From positions 142,377 to 206,376 of the forward strand of contig JADZEX010000021.1 of NCBI GenBank assembly GCA_020850355.1: DNA of 64,000 nt. Direction: 5' to 3'. Source of the DNA: Fimbriimonadaceae bacterium. GTDB lineage: Bacteria; Armatimonadota; UBA10988. Below, one piece after another: positions 36,253-45,387 of this stretch; positions within the stretch are counted from its first letter, which is position 1, and each line of letters begins with the position of its first letter. The notes under the pieces were generated by a model. The model saw nothing but the letters and a program-made list of their open reading frames with translations, did not search any database and was not told the DNA's origin. The position numbers and the translations under genes are program-made.

Positions 36253-37308
36253 TCAGTCGGGCAGCAGCACCACGCCGATCGCTTCGTTGGGGCTGTCAAC
36301 CAGGACGTTGCAGAGCGCCGGCGCCTCGCGAATCGAGCCGCGGTGCGTGATCAGCGGGGGCACCCGCAGGCGTCCCTGGGCCATGAAGCGGAGGCACTCC
36401 TCGAGATTGCGGCGGGTGGTCCACTCGACAAAGACGTCGGGGTAGTGGGCCCCGTGTTCCCAGGCATCGTCATGGTAACCGGCCCCCGGGCGGGCGCTGC
36501 TGCGAAGATCCACGTTGCCAAAGCCGGCGGCCAGCTTGACCTCGGCAGTGACCCCGCCGACCGCCACAATGACGCCCCAACGGTGCGTGTCGGGCGCCAG
36601 CTTGAGCAACTCGTAGGCCTGCTGCACGGCGGCGGTGCCATTGCCGCCAAAGGCCAGAATGGCGGCATCGAAGCCGTAGCCGCGGCTGAACTCGCGGCCG
36701 GCCGCGGGCAGGTCGGCGGTGGTTGGATTGACGGTCGCCAGTGCCCCCGCGGCGCGAGCGGCGGCGAGGCGGTTGTCGAGCCGGTCGATGCCCAGACCGT
36801 GGGCCCCGGCGACCTGTCCGAGTTGCAGCGCCAGTTGCCCCACGGGGCCCAGGCCGAACACCGCGAGGTGCTGCCCCAACGTGACCTCGGCCCGCCGCAC
36901 GGCGTGCAGCGCGGTGGCGGCGAGGCAGGTGAAGGCGCCGCTCTCGAAATCGACTTCCGGCGGCAGGGGCACGACCATGTTCTGCGGCACGCAGCACCAG
37001 GTGGCGTGCTCGGCGTACCCGCCGCCCATCGCGGCGACGCGTTGGCCGACACTCAGCCGCGGCTCGACACCTTCGCCCAGCGCGGCAATCACGCCGGCGT
37101 TGCCGTACCCGAACACCCGCGGCGGCGCCTCCGAGGGCTTCTCACGCCGGGCCTTGACGCCACCCAGCTCGGTGCCGGGCGAGATCGCGCTGGCCCGCAT
37201 CTCCAGCAGCACCTGGCCCGCCGCCGGGCGCGGCACGGGCTGTTCCAGGACGTGGATCCGCCCCGCGCCGTCGAGGCCTACCGCCAGTCGCGTCGAAGGA
37301 ATGCTCAT
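36253..37308 (-). CDS. MDR family dehydrogenase lacking canonical zinc ligands
   Basis: The 351-residue protein is a medium-chain dehydrogenase by fold: VAVFGLGPVGQLALQLGQ near 165-180 is the nucleotide-binding motif. The usual catalytic Cys/His and the four structural Cys residues are absent; the equivalent stretch reads AISPGTELGGVKA. That layout is known in a subgroup of MDR proteins linked with sugar or cyclitol oxidation. It overlaps the GH43-like gene by 4 bases, so the pair is translationally coupled. A role in oxidising a released sugar is inference. Confidence 0.75.
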   Translation of the reverse strand: MSIPSTRLAVGLDGAGRIHVLEQPVPRPAAGQVLLEMRASAISPGTELGGVKARREKPSEAPPRVFGYGNAGVIAALGEGVEPRLSVGQRVAAMGGGYAEHATWCCVPQNMVVPLPPEVDFESGAFTCLAATALHAVRRAEVTLGQHLAVFGLGPVGQLALQLGQVAGAHGLGIDRLDNRLAAARAAGALATVNPTTADLPAAGREFSRGYGFDAAILAFGGNGTAAVQQAYELLKLAPDTHRWGVIVAVGGVTAEVKLAAGFGNVDLRSSARPGAGYHDDAWEHGAHYPDVFVEWTTRRNLEECLRFMAQGRLRVPPLITHRGSIREAPALCNVLVDSPNEAIGVVLLPD

Positions 37309-38243
37309 GGTTCACCTGCTGCCCGGAGCTTCGCGCCGCCGGCGTTGAGTCCTTGGTCTGAGGCGAGCTGCGGCCGGCCGTCGCGCCAGACCAGCTCCAC
37401 CCGCGAGAGGTACCAGTCGCGGCCCTTGGTGCAGTTGCCCTGGAAGTAGAGCCAGGTGCGGCCGGTGTCCTCGGTCATCACGAAGGGATGCCCCGACTCC
37501 GACTCGTTCCAGCTCCCCGCCGGACCGTTGGCCAGCAACGGCTGGTCGCTCAGCCGCGTGAAGCTCAGCCCGTCGTCGCTGACGGCGCAGCCAATCTGCT
37601 GCGGCTCGTTGTTGTAGGCGCCGGCGTAGAACAGGAACAGGCGGTCGTCGTGGACGCAGAGCGCCGGGGCCTCGATGCAGCGGCGCTCCCAGGGCAGCTC
37701 GGGCCGCAGCGTCGGGGCGTCCTTGGCCTGGGTCCAACAGTCGCGCGAGAAGTCGGCGGCCAGCGGCGCGCTGGCGACGCCACCGAGTTGGATCTGCCCG
37801 CTCGGGTCGCGGCTCGAGAAGTGCAGCCACCAGCGGTCGCGCCAGGCAATCACATCGGCGTCGATGGCCCGGCCGTTGTTCCAGGCGCCGGTCGGCCGGA
37901 AGATCGGGTTGCTGGCATCCCGCTCGAAACGCAACCCATCGGCCGAGACGGCGTGACAGATCGCGTCGCGGGGGCCGTTGCCGTAGGTCTGGTAGAACAG
38001 GTGGACTCGCCCCTCGCGCACCACGGCGCCCGGCGCGCAGAGCCCATTGGCCTCGTGCTCGGCGGCCGGCAGCAGCTCGCCGACCTGCTCCCACTGGTCA
38101 CCATCAGTTCCCCTCGCGATGCCCATCACGAGCCGGCCGTTGGGCAAGCGGGTCGAGTAGTAGAGCCACCAGACTCCGCCGAACTGCACCACCGCAGGGT
38201 CTTTGGCGAAGGGGACACCGGACCGGGAGTCGGTGAAGCGCAT
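37305..38243 (-). CDS. GH43/GH117-like five-bladed beta-propeller protein
   Basis: The 312-residue protein has no signal peptide. Repeated propeller strands are visible, such as FAKDPAVVQFGGVWWLYYST (the D of the first blade), NGRAIDADVIAWRDRWWLHFSS and RRCIEAPALCVHDDRLFLFYAG. They supply the three acidic positions (Asp, Asp, Glu) expected of inverting GH43-type glycosidases. Substrate is unknown; arabinan or xylo-oligosaccharide are plausible in this neighbourhood. GGAGAG precedes the start. The start of the dehydrogenase gene overlaps its stop. Confidence 0.75.
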   Translation of the reverse strand: MRFTDSRSGVPFAKDPAVVQFGGVWWLYYSTRLPNGRLVMGIARGTDGDQWEQVGELLPAAEHEANGLCAPGAVVREGRVHLFYQTYGNGPRDAICHAVSADGLRFERDASNPIFRPTGAWNNGRAIDADVIAWRDRWWLHFSSRDPSGQIQLGGVASAPLAADFSRDCWTQAKDAPTLRPELPWERRCIEAPALCVHDDRLFLFYAGAYNNEPQQIGCAVSDDGLSFTRLSDQPLLANGPAGSWNESESGHPFVMTEDTGRTWLYFQGNCTKGRDWYLSRVELVWRDGRPQLASDQGLNAGGAKLRAAGEP

Positions 38244-38410
38244 GGTGAGACTCTCCTGCCAGGCGGCTGGCGGCCCATCGTATGGCGCACCACAGCGACC
38301 AGTCGGCCGCCGGCCGGGCGCCGTGGCGGCAAGTCACTCACGCCGCCAGCGTTTCGCGACCAGGACGGCGAACGCTGCCGCTAGCGGTGCCTCCCAGCGG
38401 CGTCCTTGCT

Positions 38411-38442
38411 CGGGGCGGCCGCTCCGCGGACCGGCCGCCCCG
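38411..38442 (-). terminator. Strong hairpin after the isomerase-like gene
   Basis: CGGGGCGGCC at 38411-38420 pairs perfectly with GGCCGCCCCG at 38433-38442 (10-11 bp stem). It follows the stop codon of the minus-strand isomerase-like gene by 8 bases, the expected place for a rho-independent terminator. No T-run follows, so it may be only a stabilising hairpin. Confidence 0.5.
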
Positions 38443-38450
38443 GGGAAGAC

Positions 38451-39227
38451 CTAGACGTTGCAGATCTGGTAGGCCCGGCGCAGCGCCTCGATGCAGTCGC
38501 CCTTCGGGATGAACTCGTGGGCCACGTACAGATCGTACCCTGTTTCGAGAATCGCGCGCATCACCGCCGGGTAGTAGATCTCCTGGCTCTCGTCGATGTC
38601 GTTGCGGCCAGGCACGCCACCGGTGTGGTAGTGCCCGATGTGGCGGTGGAACTCGCGGATGTTGCGAAGCAGGTCGCCCTCATCGATCTGCATGTGGTAG
38701 ATGTCGTAGAGCAGCTTGACCCGCGGGGAGCCGACCAGCTCGCAGAGCACCGCGCCCCAGATGGTGCGGTCGCACTGGTAGTCCTTGTGGTCCTGCTTGC
38801 TGTTGAGCAGCTCCATGTTGAGGTTGATGCCCTTGGCCTCGGCGTACTCGACGACCGGCTTCAGGCCCTCGGCGCAGTTCAGCAGGCCGCGGTAATCGTC
38901 GAGGCCGTTGCGGTTGCCCGAGAAGGTGATCACGCCGGGGATCCCGAGGTCGGCGGCCTGGTCGATGCTGGCCCGCAGCTCGGCCTGAATCCGCTCGTGG
39001 TTGGCCGGCTTGTTGAGCCCGTCGGTGAGTGTCGTGTGGCCGCCGCAGGTGGCGATCTTGAGACCGTACCTGGCGGTCAGCGCGGCCAGCTCCGGGACGG
39101 GCGGGCCACCGAGCGCGTCGACGGCTTCATAGCCGATCTCGGCGGCGGCTTCGAGAACCTGTTCGAGGGTCACGCCCTCACCGCGTACGTTGGACCAGAT
39201 GCTGAAGGACTGGTGGATCCGGCTCAC
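38451..39227 (-). CDS. Hydroxypyruvate isomerase/xylose isomerase-like TIM-barrel protein
   Basis: The chosen start is GTG (VSRIHQSFSIWSN) with GAGGAG 8 bases upstream; the open frame continues further but has no better start. The 258-residue product has the Hyi family metal-binding pattern: LNMELLNSK near 142, VKLLYDIYHMQID near 172, IGHYHTGGVPGRND near 195-208 and YVAHEFIPKGD near 240. Glu, Asp, His and Glu metal ligands are all present. These enzymes isomerise hydroxypyruvate or short-chain keto sugars. The true substrate is unknown. Confidence 0.85.
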   Translation of the reverse strand: MSRIHQSFSIWSNVRGEGVTLEQVLEAAAEIGYEAVDALGGPPVPELAALTARYGLKIATCGGHTTLTDGLNKPANHERIQAELRASIDQAADLGIPGVITFSGNRNGLDDYRGLLNCAEGLKPVVEYAEAKGINLNMELLNSKQDHKDYQCDRTIWGAVLCELVGSPRVKLLYDIYHMQIDEGDLLRNIREFHRHIGHYHTGGVPGRNDIDESQEIYYPAVMRAILETGYDLYVAHEFIPKGDCIEALRRAYQICNV

Positions 39228-39301
39228 TGCAACTCTCCTCGCACGGACCGGCGACGCCTGGCCCGGCCGAGGATTCGCCAGCGCCGTCGGCGCCCCTTCC
39301 C

Positions 39302-40243
39302 TCAGCCGCCGCCGGTCGGCTCGACGATCTCCGCGGTCGGCGGCAGTTCGCCCCAGCCAGCCGGGTTCCGGACGACGGCGTCGGTGGCTTTGGAGAGTGC
39401 GATGTTGGCCTCGTATTGCCGCTCGAACTCCAGCTCGCGGCCGGCCCGGATCATCTGCTCGCGGACCGTCTCGTGCCACTGGTGCAGCATCGCGGCGCGG
39501 TGGCGGATGCTGATCGGCTGCAGCCCGTCGCGACGCGCGCGGCGCAGCAGGTCGTCGTCTTCGTAGCCCCACAGCAGCAACCGCTCGTCGTAGCCGTGGC
39601 AGCGTTCCCACCAGGCGCGGGTGGTCGACTGGCAGGCCCCCGAGCCGAGGCACCAGCGCGGGCGGCCCATCCGCTCCAGCCGGGCAAACTCCTCGGGCCA
39701 GTGGTCCTCTTCACCGATCACGGCTTCGGGGGGCAGGTCCAGCGCATCGCTGATCACAATCCCGCGGTCCCGCACGGCCAGATGCGTGGCGATCACGGTC
39801 TCGAGAAAGTGCGGGGCGAACACCATGTCGACATCGGTTGGGAAGACGTAGCGCGCCGCGGGCGCGGAGCAGCGCACCGCGGCGTTGACCGCGCGGGCGC
39901 GGCACCACAGTGGCTCGGGCTCGTGGAGTGCCACCAGCCGGGCCTGGTGGCGGCGGCAGCGTTCGCGAATGTCAGCCAGGGGTTCGGGCCCGCTACCGAG
40001 GTCACAGACCGTGAGGTCGATGCACTCAGGCGGCAGCGTCTGTTGGCGCAGCGACCGCAGCAGGCCCTCCAGGCGCAGGCCGCCCCGATTGAGCACGCCG
40101 ATGCAGACCGCGATCCGCTCGGCCCGGACCCGCCGCGGCGCGACGCAGGCAGCCAGGCCGCCGGGCCACCAGGCGTAGCGCGCCGTCCGCCAGACTTGCC
40201 GCGCGGCATGGCCCAGCCCGAGTCGCCGCCCCCCGTCTGGCAC
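39302..40243 (-). CDS. GT2-family glycosyltransferase
   Basis: The 313-residue protein begins with a short basic, hydrophobic stretch, and the GT-A fold follows: CIGVLNRGGLRLEGLLRSL near 47-66 and the D-x-D metal motif in FPTDVDMVFAPHF near 135-142. The C-terminal acceptor region WGYEDDDLLRRARRDG near 224-240 resembles Glyco_transf_7C or galactosyltransferase-type enzymes. The acceptor is unknown. It lies 12 bases after the murA gene stop on the same strand. Confidence 0.8.
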   Translation of the reverse strand: MPDGGRRLGLGHAARQVWRTARYAWWPGGLAACVAPRRVRAERIAVCIGVLNRGGLRLEGLLRSLRQQTLPPECIDLTVCDLGSGPEPLADIRERCRRHQARLVALHEPEPLWCRARAVNAAVRCSAPAARYVFPTDVDMVFAPHFLETVIATHLAVRDRGIVISDALDLPPEAVIGEEDHWPEEFARLERMGRPRWCLGSGACQSTTRAWWERCHGYDERLLLWGYEDDDLLRRARRDGLQPISIRHRAAMLHQWHETVREQMIRAGRELEFERQYEANIALSKATDAVVRNPAGWGELPPTAEIVEPTGGG

Positions 40244-40255
40244 CGCGACCTCCTC

Positions 40256-41542
40256 TCAGGCCTCGACCCGCGCCAACTGCGCCCCCAGGCTGCGCAGCCG
40301 CGCGTCGATCCGTTCGTAGCCGCGGTCGATCTGCTGGACGTTGAAGATTCGCGACTCCCCCTGGGCGGCCAGCGCCGCAATCAGCAACGCCATGCCCGCG
40401 CGGATGTCGGGCGAGCTGATCTGCGCGCCGTGCAACCGGCTGGGACCGGCCACCACGGCGCGATGTGGATCGCACAGCACGATCTTGGCGCCCATGTCGA
40501 TCAGTCGGTCGACGAAGAAGAGCCGACTCTCGTACATCTTCTCGTGGACCATCACCATCCCCTGGCACTGCGTGGCAACAACCAGCGCGATGCTGATCAG
40601 GTCCGCCGGGAAGCCGGGCCAGGGGGCGTCATCGATCTTCGGGATCGCGCCGTCGAACTCCTCTCGGATCTGCAGCTCCTGGTGTCCCGGCACCAGCACG
40701 TCGTCGCCGTGGATCACGAACTCGACGCCGAGTCGCCGCAGGGCGATCCGGACCATCGCCAGGTCGGCGGTGCCGGCGGCGGTGATCCGCAGCTCGCTGC
40801 GCGTCGCCGCGGCGAGGCCGATGAAGCTCCCGACCTCCAGCAGGTCGGGCCCGATCCGGTGGGTCGTGCCGCGCAGCTCGCCGACGCCGTCGATGCTCAG
40901 GATGTTGCTGCCAACACCGCTGATCTGGGCGCCCATCGCGCAGAGCATCTGGCACAGCCCGCGCACATGCGGCTCACTGGCGGCGTTCAGGATCACCGTC
41001 CGACCGGGCGCCAGCACCGCCGCCATGATCGCCTGCTCGGTGCCGGTGACGCTGGCCTCGTCGAGAAACAGCTCGGTGCCGCGCAGGCCATTGGGCGCAG
41101 TGATCTGCAGCGGATCGCCGTCGCCGAGTTCGGCGCCCAGTCCCGCCAGGGCCAGCAGATGCGTGTCGACGCGGCGGCGGCCGATGCGATCGCCGCCGGG
41201 TCGCGGCAGCGCCACTTCACCACGCCGCGCCAGCAGCGGGGCCGCGAACAGGAACGAGCCGCGGATCCGCGACGACAGCTCCCGGTCGAGCGCGGTGCTG
41301 GTCAGGTCGGCGGCGCGGATCACCACGGTGTGCGGGTCTGGTCGCTGGACCTCGGCCCCGAGCAGCTCCGCGAGCGCCAGCATCGTGCGGACATCGAGGA
41401 TGTCGGGCACGTTTTGCAGCACCACCTCAGCGCTGGTCAAGAGCGCCGCGGCGAGGCACGGCAGGGCTTCGTTCTTGTTGCCGCTCGGGGCGATGCTACC
41501 GCTCAGGCGCTGGCCGCCGGTCACCAGAAACGCTTCGGCCAC
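40256..41542 (-). CDS. murA: UDP-GlcNAc 1-carboxyvinyltransferase (MurA) with Asp in place of the active-site Cys
   Basis: The 428-residue protein is a full-length EPSP-synthase-type enzyme. SGNKNE near 20-25 carries Lys23 and Asn24. The flexible loop that normally contains the PEP-binding Cys reads [18 protein letters not shown], so the equivalent residue is Asp118. The Asp form is known from Mycobacterium and Chlamydia and makes the enzyme insensitive to fosfomycin. It catalyses the first committed step of peptidoglycan synthesis. It precedes a GT2 gene and is divergent from the sugar nucleotidyltransferase gene. Confidence 0.92.
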   Translation of the reverse strand: MAEAFLVTGGQRLSGSIAPSGNKNEALPCLAAALLTSAEVVLQNVPDILDVRTMLALAELLGAEVQRPDPHTVVIRAADLTSTALDRELSSRIRGSFLFAAPLLARRGEVALPRPGGDRIGRRRVDTHLLALAGLGAELGDGDPLQITAPNGLRGTELFLDEASVTGTEQAIMAAVLAPGRTVILNAASEPHVRGLCQMLCAMGAQISGVGSNILSIDGVGELRGTTHRIGPDLLEVGSFIGLAAATRSELRITAAGTADLAMVRIALRRLGVEFVIHGDDVLVPGHQELQIREEFDGAIPKIDDAPWPGFPADLISIALVVATQCQGMVMVHEKMYESRLFFVDRLIDMGAKIVLCDPHRAVVAGPSRLHGAQISSPDIRAGMALLIAALAAQGESRIFNVQQIDRGYERIDARLRSLGAQLARVEA

Positions 41543-41601
41543 CCGGACCTCCTTCAGATCCGCCCCGCGCCGTGTCAGACTGGACGGTTCAGGATTCCGC
41601 G

Positions 41602-42318
41602 ATGCAGGCTGTCATCCTCTGCGGCGGTAAGGGCACTCGCCTCCGCGAAAAGACCGAACTGCTGCCCAAACCGCTGGTCGAGATCGGCGGCCAGCCGATC
41701 GTCTGGCACGTGATCCGCTGGTACGCCCACTACGGGGTTCGACACTTCCTGCTGGCCTGCGGGTACAAGGCCGACCAGATGGCCACCTGGGTGACCCGCG
41801 CCAGCGCCGCGGGCCTGCTGCCGGGACTCACCGTCGAGGCCCTCGACACCGGGCTTGAGACGCCCACCGGCGGACGCCTCGACGCCCTCCACGAGCGGCT
41901 CCACGAGCGCTTTCTGTGTACCTACGCCGACGGCCTCAGCGACCTCCGTCTGCCCGACCTGCTGGCGACCCATGAGCGCGCCGGGGCGGTCGTGACGCTG
42001 ACGGCAATCCGGCCGCGGAACCCGTTTGGCGTGCTGCAGATCGAGCAGGGCCGGGTGCGCGCGTTTCTGGAGAAGCCGCTGATGCCCGACTGGATCAACG
42101 GCGGCTTCTTCGTCTGCGAGCCAGCGCTGCTGGACCACCTGACCGCCGAGTCGACGCTCGAACGGCAGCCGTTGGAAGCGCTCGCGGCGGCCGGCCAGTT
42201 GGCGGCGCACCAGCATCAGGGTTTCTGGGCCTGCATGGACACCTACAAAGACCACGAGGCGTTGGACGCCCACTGGTCCAGCGGCGCGGCGCCGTGGCGG
42301 GTCTGGGAGCCGGCCTAA
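41602..42318 (+). CDS. Glucose-1-phosphate cytidylyltransferase-like sugar nucleotidyltransferase
   Basis: The start at [14 protein letters not shown] is chosen over an ATG 30 bases upstream because the family begins with this loop. The 238-residue protein has [13 protein letters not shown] (phosphate-binding loop) and [21 protein letters not shown], typical of RfbF and related nucleotidyltransferases. The later [15 protein letters not shown] is characteristic too. It activates glucose-1-phosphate with CTP or another NTP to make a deoxysugar precursor. No rfbG or other pathway gene is seen here. Its 3' end overlaps the small-protein gene by 4 bases on the opposite strand. Confidence 0.85.
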   Translation: MQAVILCGGKGTRLREKTELLPKPLVEIGGQPIVWHVIRWYAHYGVRHFLLACGYKADQMATWVTRASAAGLLPGLTVEALDTGLETPTGGRLDALHERLHERFLCTYADGLSDLRLPDLLATHERAGAVVTLTAIRPRNPFGVLQIEQGRVRAFLEKPLMPDWINGGFFVCEPALLDHLTAESTLERQPLEALAAAGQLAAHQHQGFWACMDTYKDHEALDAHWSSGAAPWRVWEPA

Positions 42319-42572
42319 GCGGCGCGGGCGGGGACCAGGAGCACCTTGACGTGGTGGCGCTCGGCGATCTGTTCCTCGATCTCCCGCAGTTGGTCGAAGA
42401 ACGGGAAGGAGCGCGTCGGATAGGGCGGCTTGCGGGTGAGGGTGACGTAGAACCAGTCACCCTCCTGGCGCAGCCGCACCTGGTCCAGGTCCACCACCGG
42501 GAAGGACGGATCCGCGCGACCGTAGTTGGCCACTTCCTGGACGACCACCTGGTACACCTGATCCGCGTCCAT
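42315..42572 (-). CDS. Small hypothetical protein paired with a HEPN-like protein
   Basis: The ATG start is chosen because GAGGAG lies six bases upstream; a GTG six bases earlier overlaps the HEPN-like stop. The product is 85 residues, acidic then basic (VDLDQVRLRQEGDWFYVTLTR, split here as VDLDQVRLRQEGDW). I do not recognise a family. It starts two bases downstream of the HEPN-like stop, so they form one transcript. A toxin-antitoxin-like role is only a guess. Confidence 0.55.
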   Translation of the reverse strand: MDADQVYQVVVQEVANYGRADPSFPVVDLDQVRLRQEGDWFYVTLTRKPPYPTRSFPFFDQLREIEEQIAERHHVKVLLVPARAA

Positions 42573-42574
42573 CG

Positions 42575-43024
42575 TCACTCCTCACCGCCGTCGACCGGCC
42601 TGCCGAGCAACTCCAGGATGTAGGCAGCACAGCGCAGCGCCGCCGTGACGTCGGCCGCCGGCACCGCCTCCTGGGGGCGGTAGTCGGCGACCACTCGCAG
42701 GTCCCGCAGCGAGCCCAGTCGCTTGGTCAGCTCCCGCACCTCATCGGGCTGCAGCCGCGGCGGCTCACCGAAACCACCTGCTGCCGACAGCCCCAGGCTG
42801 TCGCGCAGCGCGCCGTGCGAGTACCACTCATCCTGATTGGCGGCGGCCTGTTTGGCCACCTCTGGCCCGGCCTCCAGCCACCCGCAGCACGCGGCGTAGG
42901 CCGCGTAGTAGAACCGACTCACCGCACTGCGCGGGTGTTGCGCCAGCAGCGTCACGGCGGCGGCGAAGTTGTCCGCCGCCACCGCCCGCCACGCTGTCGC
43001 CAAATCGTCTCGCGACGCAGCCAT
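42575..43024 (-). CDS. HEPN-domain-like protein
   Basis: The 149-residue protein is helical. AVSRFYYAAYAACCGWLEAG near 34-53 matches the central HEPN helix, but the His that normally follows RFYYAAY is Ala, so the R-x-H nuclease site appears lost. Another helix around PADVTAALRCAAYILELLG closes the domain. It lies 3 bases after leuB and is followed by the small protein gene. A non-catalytic role, or an unusual HEPN, is likely. Confidence 0.6.
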   Translation of the reverse strand: MAASRDDLATAWRAVAADNFAAAVTLLAQHPRSAVSRFYYAAYAACCGWLEAGPEVAKQAAANQDEWYSHGALRDSLGLSAAGGFGEPPRLQPDEVRELTKRLGSLRDLRVVADYRPQEAVPAADVTAALRCAAYILELLGRPVDGGEE

Positions 43025-43027
43025 CGC

Positions 43028-44110
43028 TCACACGCGCTCGGCCACCAGGTCGCCCACCTGGCTGGTGCTGTACCCCATCCGCCCCGCCGCCAGGCTCTGC
43101 AGCTTGCTGGCAGTGACCTCGCGCACGGCGTTCTCGATGCGCGTGGCGATGGCGTCCTCGCCGAGCGTCTGCAGCATCATCGCCGCGGCGCAGATCGCCG
43201 CCAGCGGGTTGATCACGCCCTGCCCGGTGTACTTCGGCGCCGAGCCACCGATCGGCTCGAACATGCTGACGCCGCCGGGGTTGATGTTGCCGCCCGCCGC
43301 GATGCCCATGCCGCCCTGGGTGATTGCGCCGAGGTCGGTGATGATGTCGCCGAACATATTGGCCGTGACCAGCACGTCAAACCACTCGGGGCTCTTGACC
43401 ATCCACATGCAGGTCGCGTCGACGTGGTAGTAGTCGCGCTTGATGTCGGGGTACTCGGCCTCGCCGAGCTCGTGGAAGGCGCGCTCCCAGAGGTCGAACA
43501 CGAAGGTCAGGACGTTGGTCTTGCCGACCAGCCCGAGGGTGTTGGCCGGCCCCACCCCGCGGGCCAGCTTGCCGTACTTGCGGGCGTATTCGAACGCGTA
43601 GCGCAAGCAGCGGTCGACCTGGAAGCGGGTGTAGACCATCTCCTGCGTGGCCACTTCGTGCGGCGTGCCCTTCATCATGTTGCCGCCGCAACCGCTGTAG
43701 ACATCGCCGGTGTTCTCGCGCACCACGACATAGTCGATGTCGGCCGGGCCCTTGTCTTTCAGCGGGCACTCCACGCCAGGATAGAGCCGCACCGGCCGCA
43801 GGTTGATGTACTGGTCGAGGGCGAAGCGCAGGCTGAGCAGGATGCCCTTCTCAAGGATTCCTGGTGCCACCCCGGGGTGGCCGATGGCGCCCAACAGAAT
43901 CGCATCGAAGCCCCGCAGTTCGTCCGCGGCGGTGGCCGGCAGCACCTCGCCGGTGCGCAGGTAGCGGTCGCCGCCGAAGTCGAACTCGGTCAGGTCGACC
44001 CCGAACCCGCCCAACCCGGCGGCGTGGCGCAGGACCTTGACCGCCTCGGCGGTCACTTCCGGCCCGGTGCCGTCGCCCGGGATCACGGCGATGCGATACG
44101 TGGTTGCCAT
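43028..44110 (-). CDS. leuB: 3-isopropylmalate dehydrogenase
   Basis: The 360-residue protein carries the decarboxylating dehydrogenase signature: IAVIPGDGTGPEV at the start, LLGAIGHPG near 73, VVVRENTGDVYSG near 130 and NMFGDIITDLGAITQGGMG near 249-268. GGSAPKYTGQGVINPLAAI near 287 is typical for the group. Leucine synthesis is the most likely role, but tartrate or isocitrate dehydrogenase relatives share this layout. No other leu gene is adjacent. TATAAT on the minus strand 65 bases upstream is probably its -10 element. Confidence 0.85.
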   Translation of the reverse strand: MATTYRIAVIPGDGTGPEVTAEAVKVLRHAAGLGGFGVDLTEFDFGGDRYLRTGEVLPATAADELRGFDAILLGAIGHPGVAPGILEKGILLSLRFALDQYINLRPVRLYPGVECPLKDKGPADIDYVVVRENTGDVYSGCGGNMMKGTPHEVATQEMVYTRFQVDRCLRYAFEYARKYGKLARGVGPANTLGLVGKTNVLTFVFDLWERAFHELGEAEYPDIKRDYYHVDATCMWMVKSPEWFDVLVTANMFGDIITDLGAITQGGMGIAAGGNINPGGVSMFEPIGGSAPKYTGQGVINPLAAICAAAMMLQTLGEDAIATRIENAVREVTASKLQSLAAGRMGYSTSQVGDLVAERV

Positions 44111-44174
44111 GCAAACTGCCCTTTCCGCGTCGACCGCCCGTAGCGGCCAGGAGTCGCCACAGCGGCGCTACCCC

Positions 44175-44180
44175 ATTATA
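44175..44180 (-). promoter_or_regulatory. Probable -10 element of leuB
   Basis: A perfect TATAAT on the minus strand lies 65 bases before the leuB start, in the divergent region shared with the ATPase pair. No clear -35 is visible at the right distance, so this is a candidate only. Confidence 0.45.
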
Positions 44181-44265
44181 CCGCCCCCGCCGGCTGCGTC
44201 ACAGGGCGGGCTGCAGCCGATGATGTACAATGGGCGGTGCAGCCGACTGCGGCACGAGGCTGGCC

Positions 44266-45387
44266 ATGCAGATCGTCGAGGCGCGCATCCAAGACTTCCG
44301 AGGGATCGAGCAGCTCGACCTCGACTTCACCGATTCGCTCGGCCGGATCCGGCCGCTGGCGCTGATCGCGGGACCGAACGCCAGCGGCAAGACCTCCATT
44401 CTCGATGCGCTGTCGATCTGCTGCGGCGCCCACACGGGCACCTTGGCCCTGCGGCCGGACTGGGAGCTGCGGCCAGCGACGGTGGTCCGGCACGGCCGGC
44501 TGAGGGCGACCGTCGAGTGCGTCGTCCGTTTCGATCCGGCTGAACGGCAAGCGATCGCGGCGTTGCAGAAGCTAGCCGGGGACAACCACAGTCTGCCCAC
44601 TGGCCCGGACGTGACGGTGCGCTGGGAGTATCCCGACCCGCAACGCCAGTCCAGCCTGGGCCGGCACAGCTACGCACCGAGACTCGGCCGGTACCTCTTC
44701 CCCGGCCGCCGGTTGTTGGCCACCCTGATCGTCGCCCGGCTCGCCACCGTGGCGCGCTTCGCCGAGGTGGGTGGGGTGTTCATGTTCGATCAGCGGCGGC
44801 AGGCCAGCGGGGCCGTGGTACCACAGGACGTTTGGAACATTCTGCAGGACCTGCCGCTGGACTTCCGCTGCGAGGCCGACGAGCGGCGGACGGGCGACTT
44901 GGGGATGCTGCTAAGGGCGATGGCCGTGGACGCGGCGGTCAGCGCCAACGGCGCCCCCGACGAGCACCACTTCGCGATGGTGCAGGAGGCCTTCGGGCGA
45001 CTTTGTTCGCCGCACCGCTGGCTCGGCGTCCGGCGTGACGACCAGCAACGGATCGCCTTGCGCTTCGCCTGTGGCGATCTGGAGTACGACTACGATGGTC
45101 TGAGCAGCGGTCAGCAGGCCTTGCTGCTGTTCATCGCCCGGCTGGTCCGGGAGCGAGTGCACCGCTCGGTCGTGCTGATCGACGAGCTGGAACTGCACCA
45201 GCACCCGCGCTGGCAGCAGCAACTGGCCTATGCGCTGCCCCGGATCGGCCAGGCCAACCAGTTCATTGCGACCACCCACTCGCCGCAACTGCGCGATGTC
45301 TTCCCGGAGGCGACGGTACTCGGCGATCTGGGCGAGGCCCACGTCCAACCAGCGGAGGTGCCCGATGGCCATTCGGCTGGTCTGTGA
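44266..45387 (+). CDS. AAA/ABC-type ATPase, PARIS AriA-like
   Basis: The start at MQIVEARIQDFRGIEQL is used rather than an ATG 36 bases upstream because it begins the ATPase fold. The 373-residue protein has Walker A GPNASGKTS near 37-45, the signature-like LSSGQQALLLFIARL near 285, Walker B VVLIDELELHQHPRW near 307-318 and FIATTHSPQLRDVF near 335. This is the AAA_15/21 SMC-like group. It overlaps the following DUF4435-like gene by 23 bases, the arrangement of PARIS anti-phage systems, where the ATPase senses infection and releases the TOPRIM effector. Function is inferred. Confidence 0.85.
   Translation: MQIVEARIQDFRGIEQLDLDFTDSLGRIRPLALIAGPNASGKTSILDALSICCGAHTGTLALRPDWELRPATVVRHGRLRATVECVVRFDPAERQAIAALQKLAGDNHSLPTGPDVTVRWEYPDPQRQSSLGRHSYAPRLGRYLFPGRRLLATLIVARLATVARFAEVGGVFMFDQRRQASGAVVPQDVWNILQDLPLDFRCEADERRTGDLGMLLRAMAVDAAVSANGAPDEHHFAMVQEAFGRLCSPHRWLGVRRDDQQRIALRFACGDLEYDYDGLSSGQQALLLFIARLVRERVHRSVVLIDELELHQHPRWQQQLAYALPRIGQANQFIATTHSPQLRDVFPEATVLGDLGEAHVQPAEVPDGHSAGL

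Noticed and set aside
44221..44230. TGATGTACAA before the second ATPase gene as another copy of the fic operator box
   Set aside because: It differs from TGAGCNRCAA at two positions and the second direct box and inverted box are missing at the expected distances.
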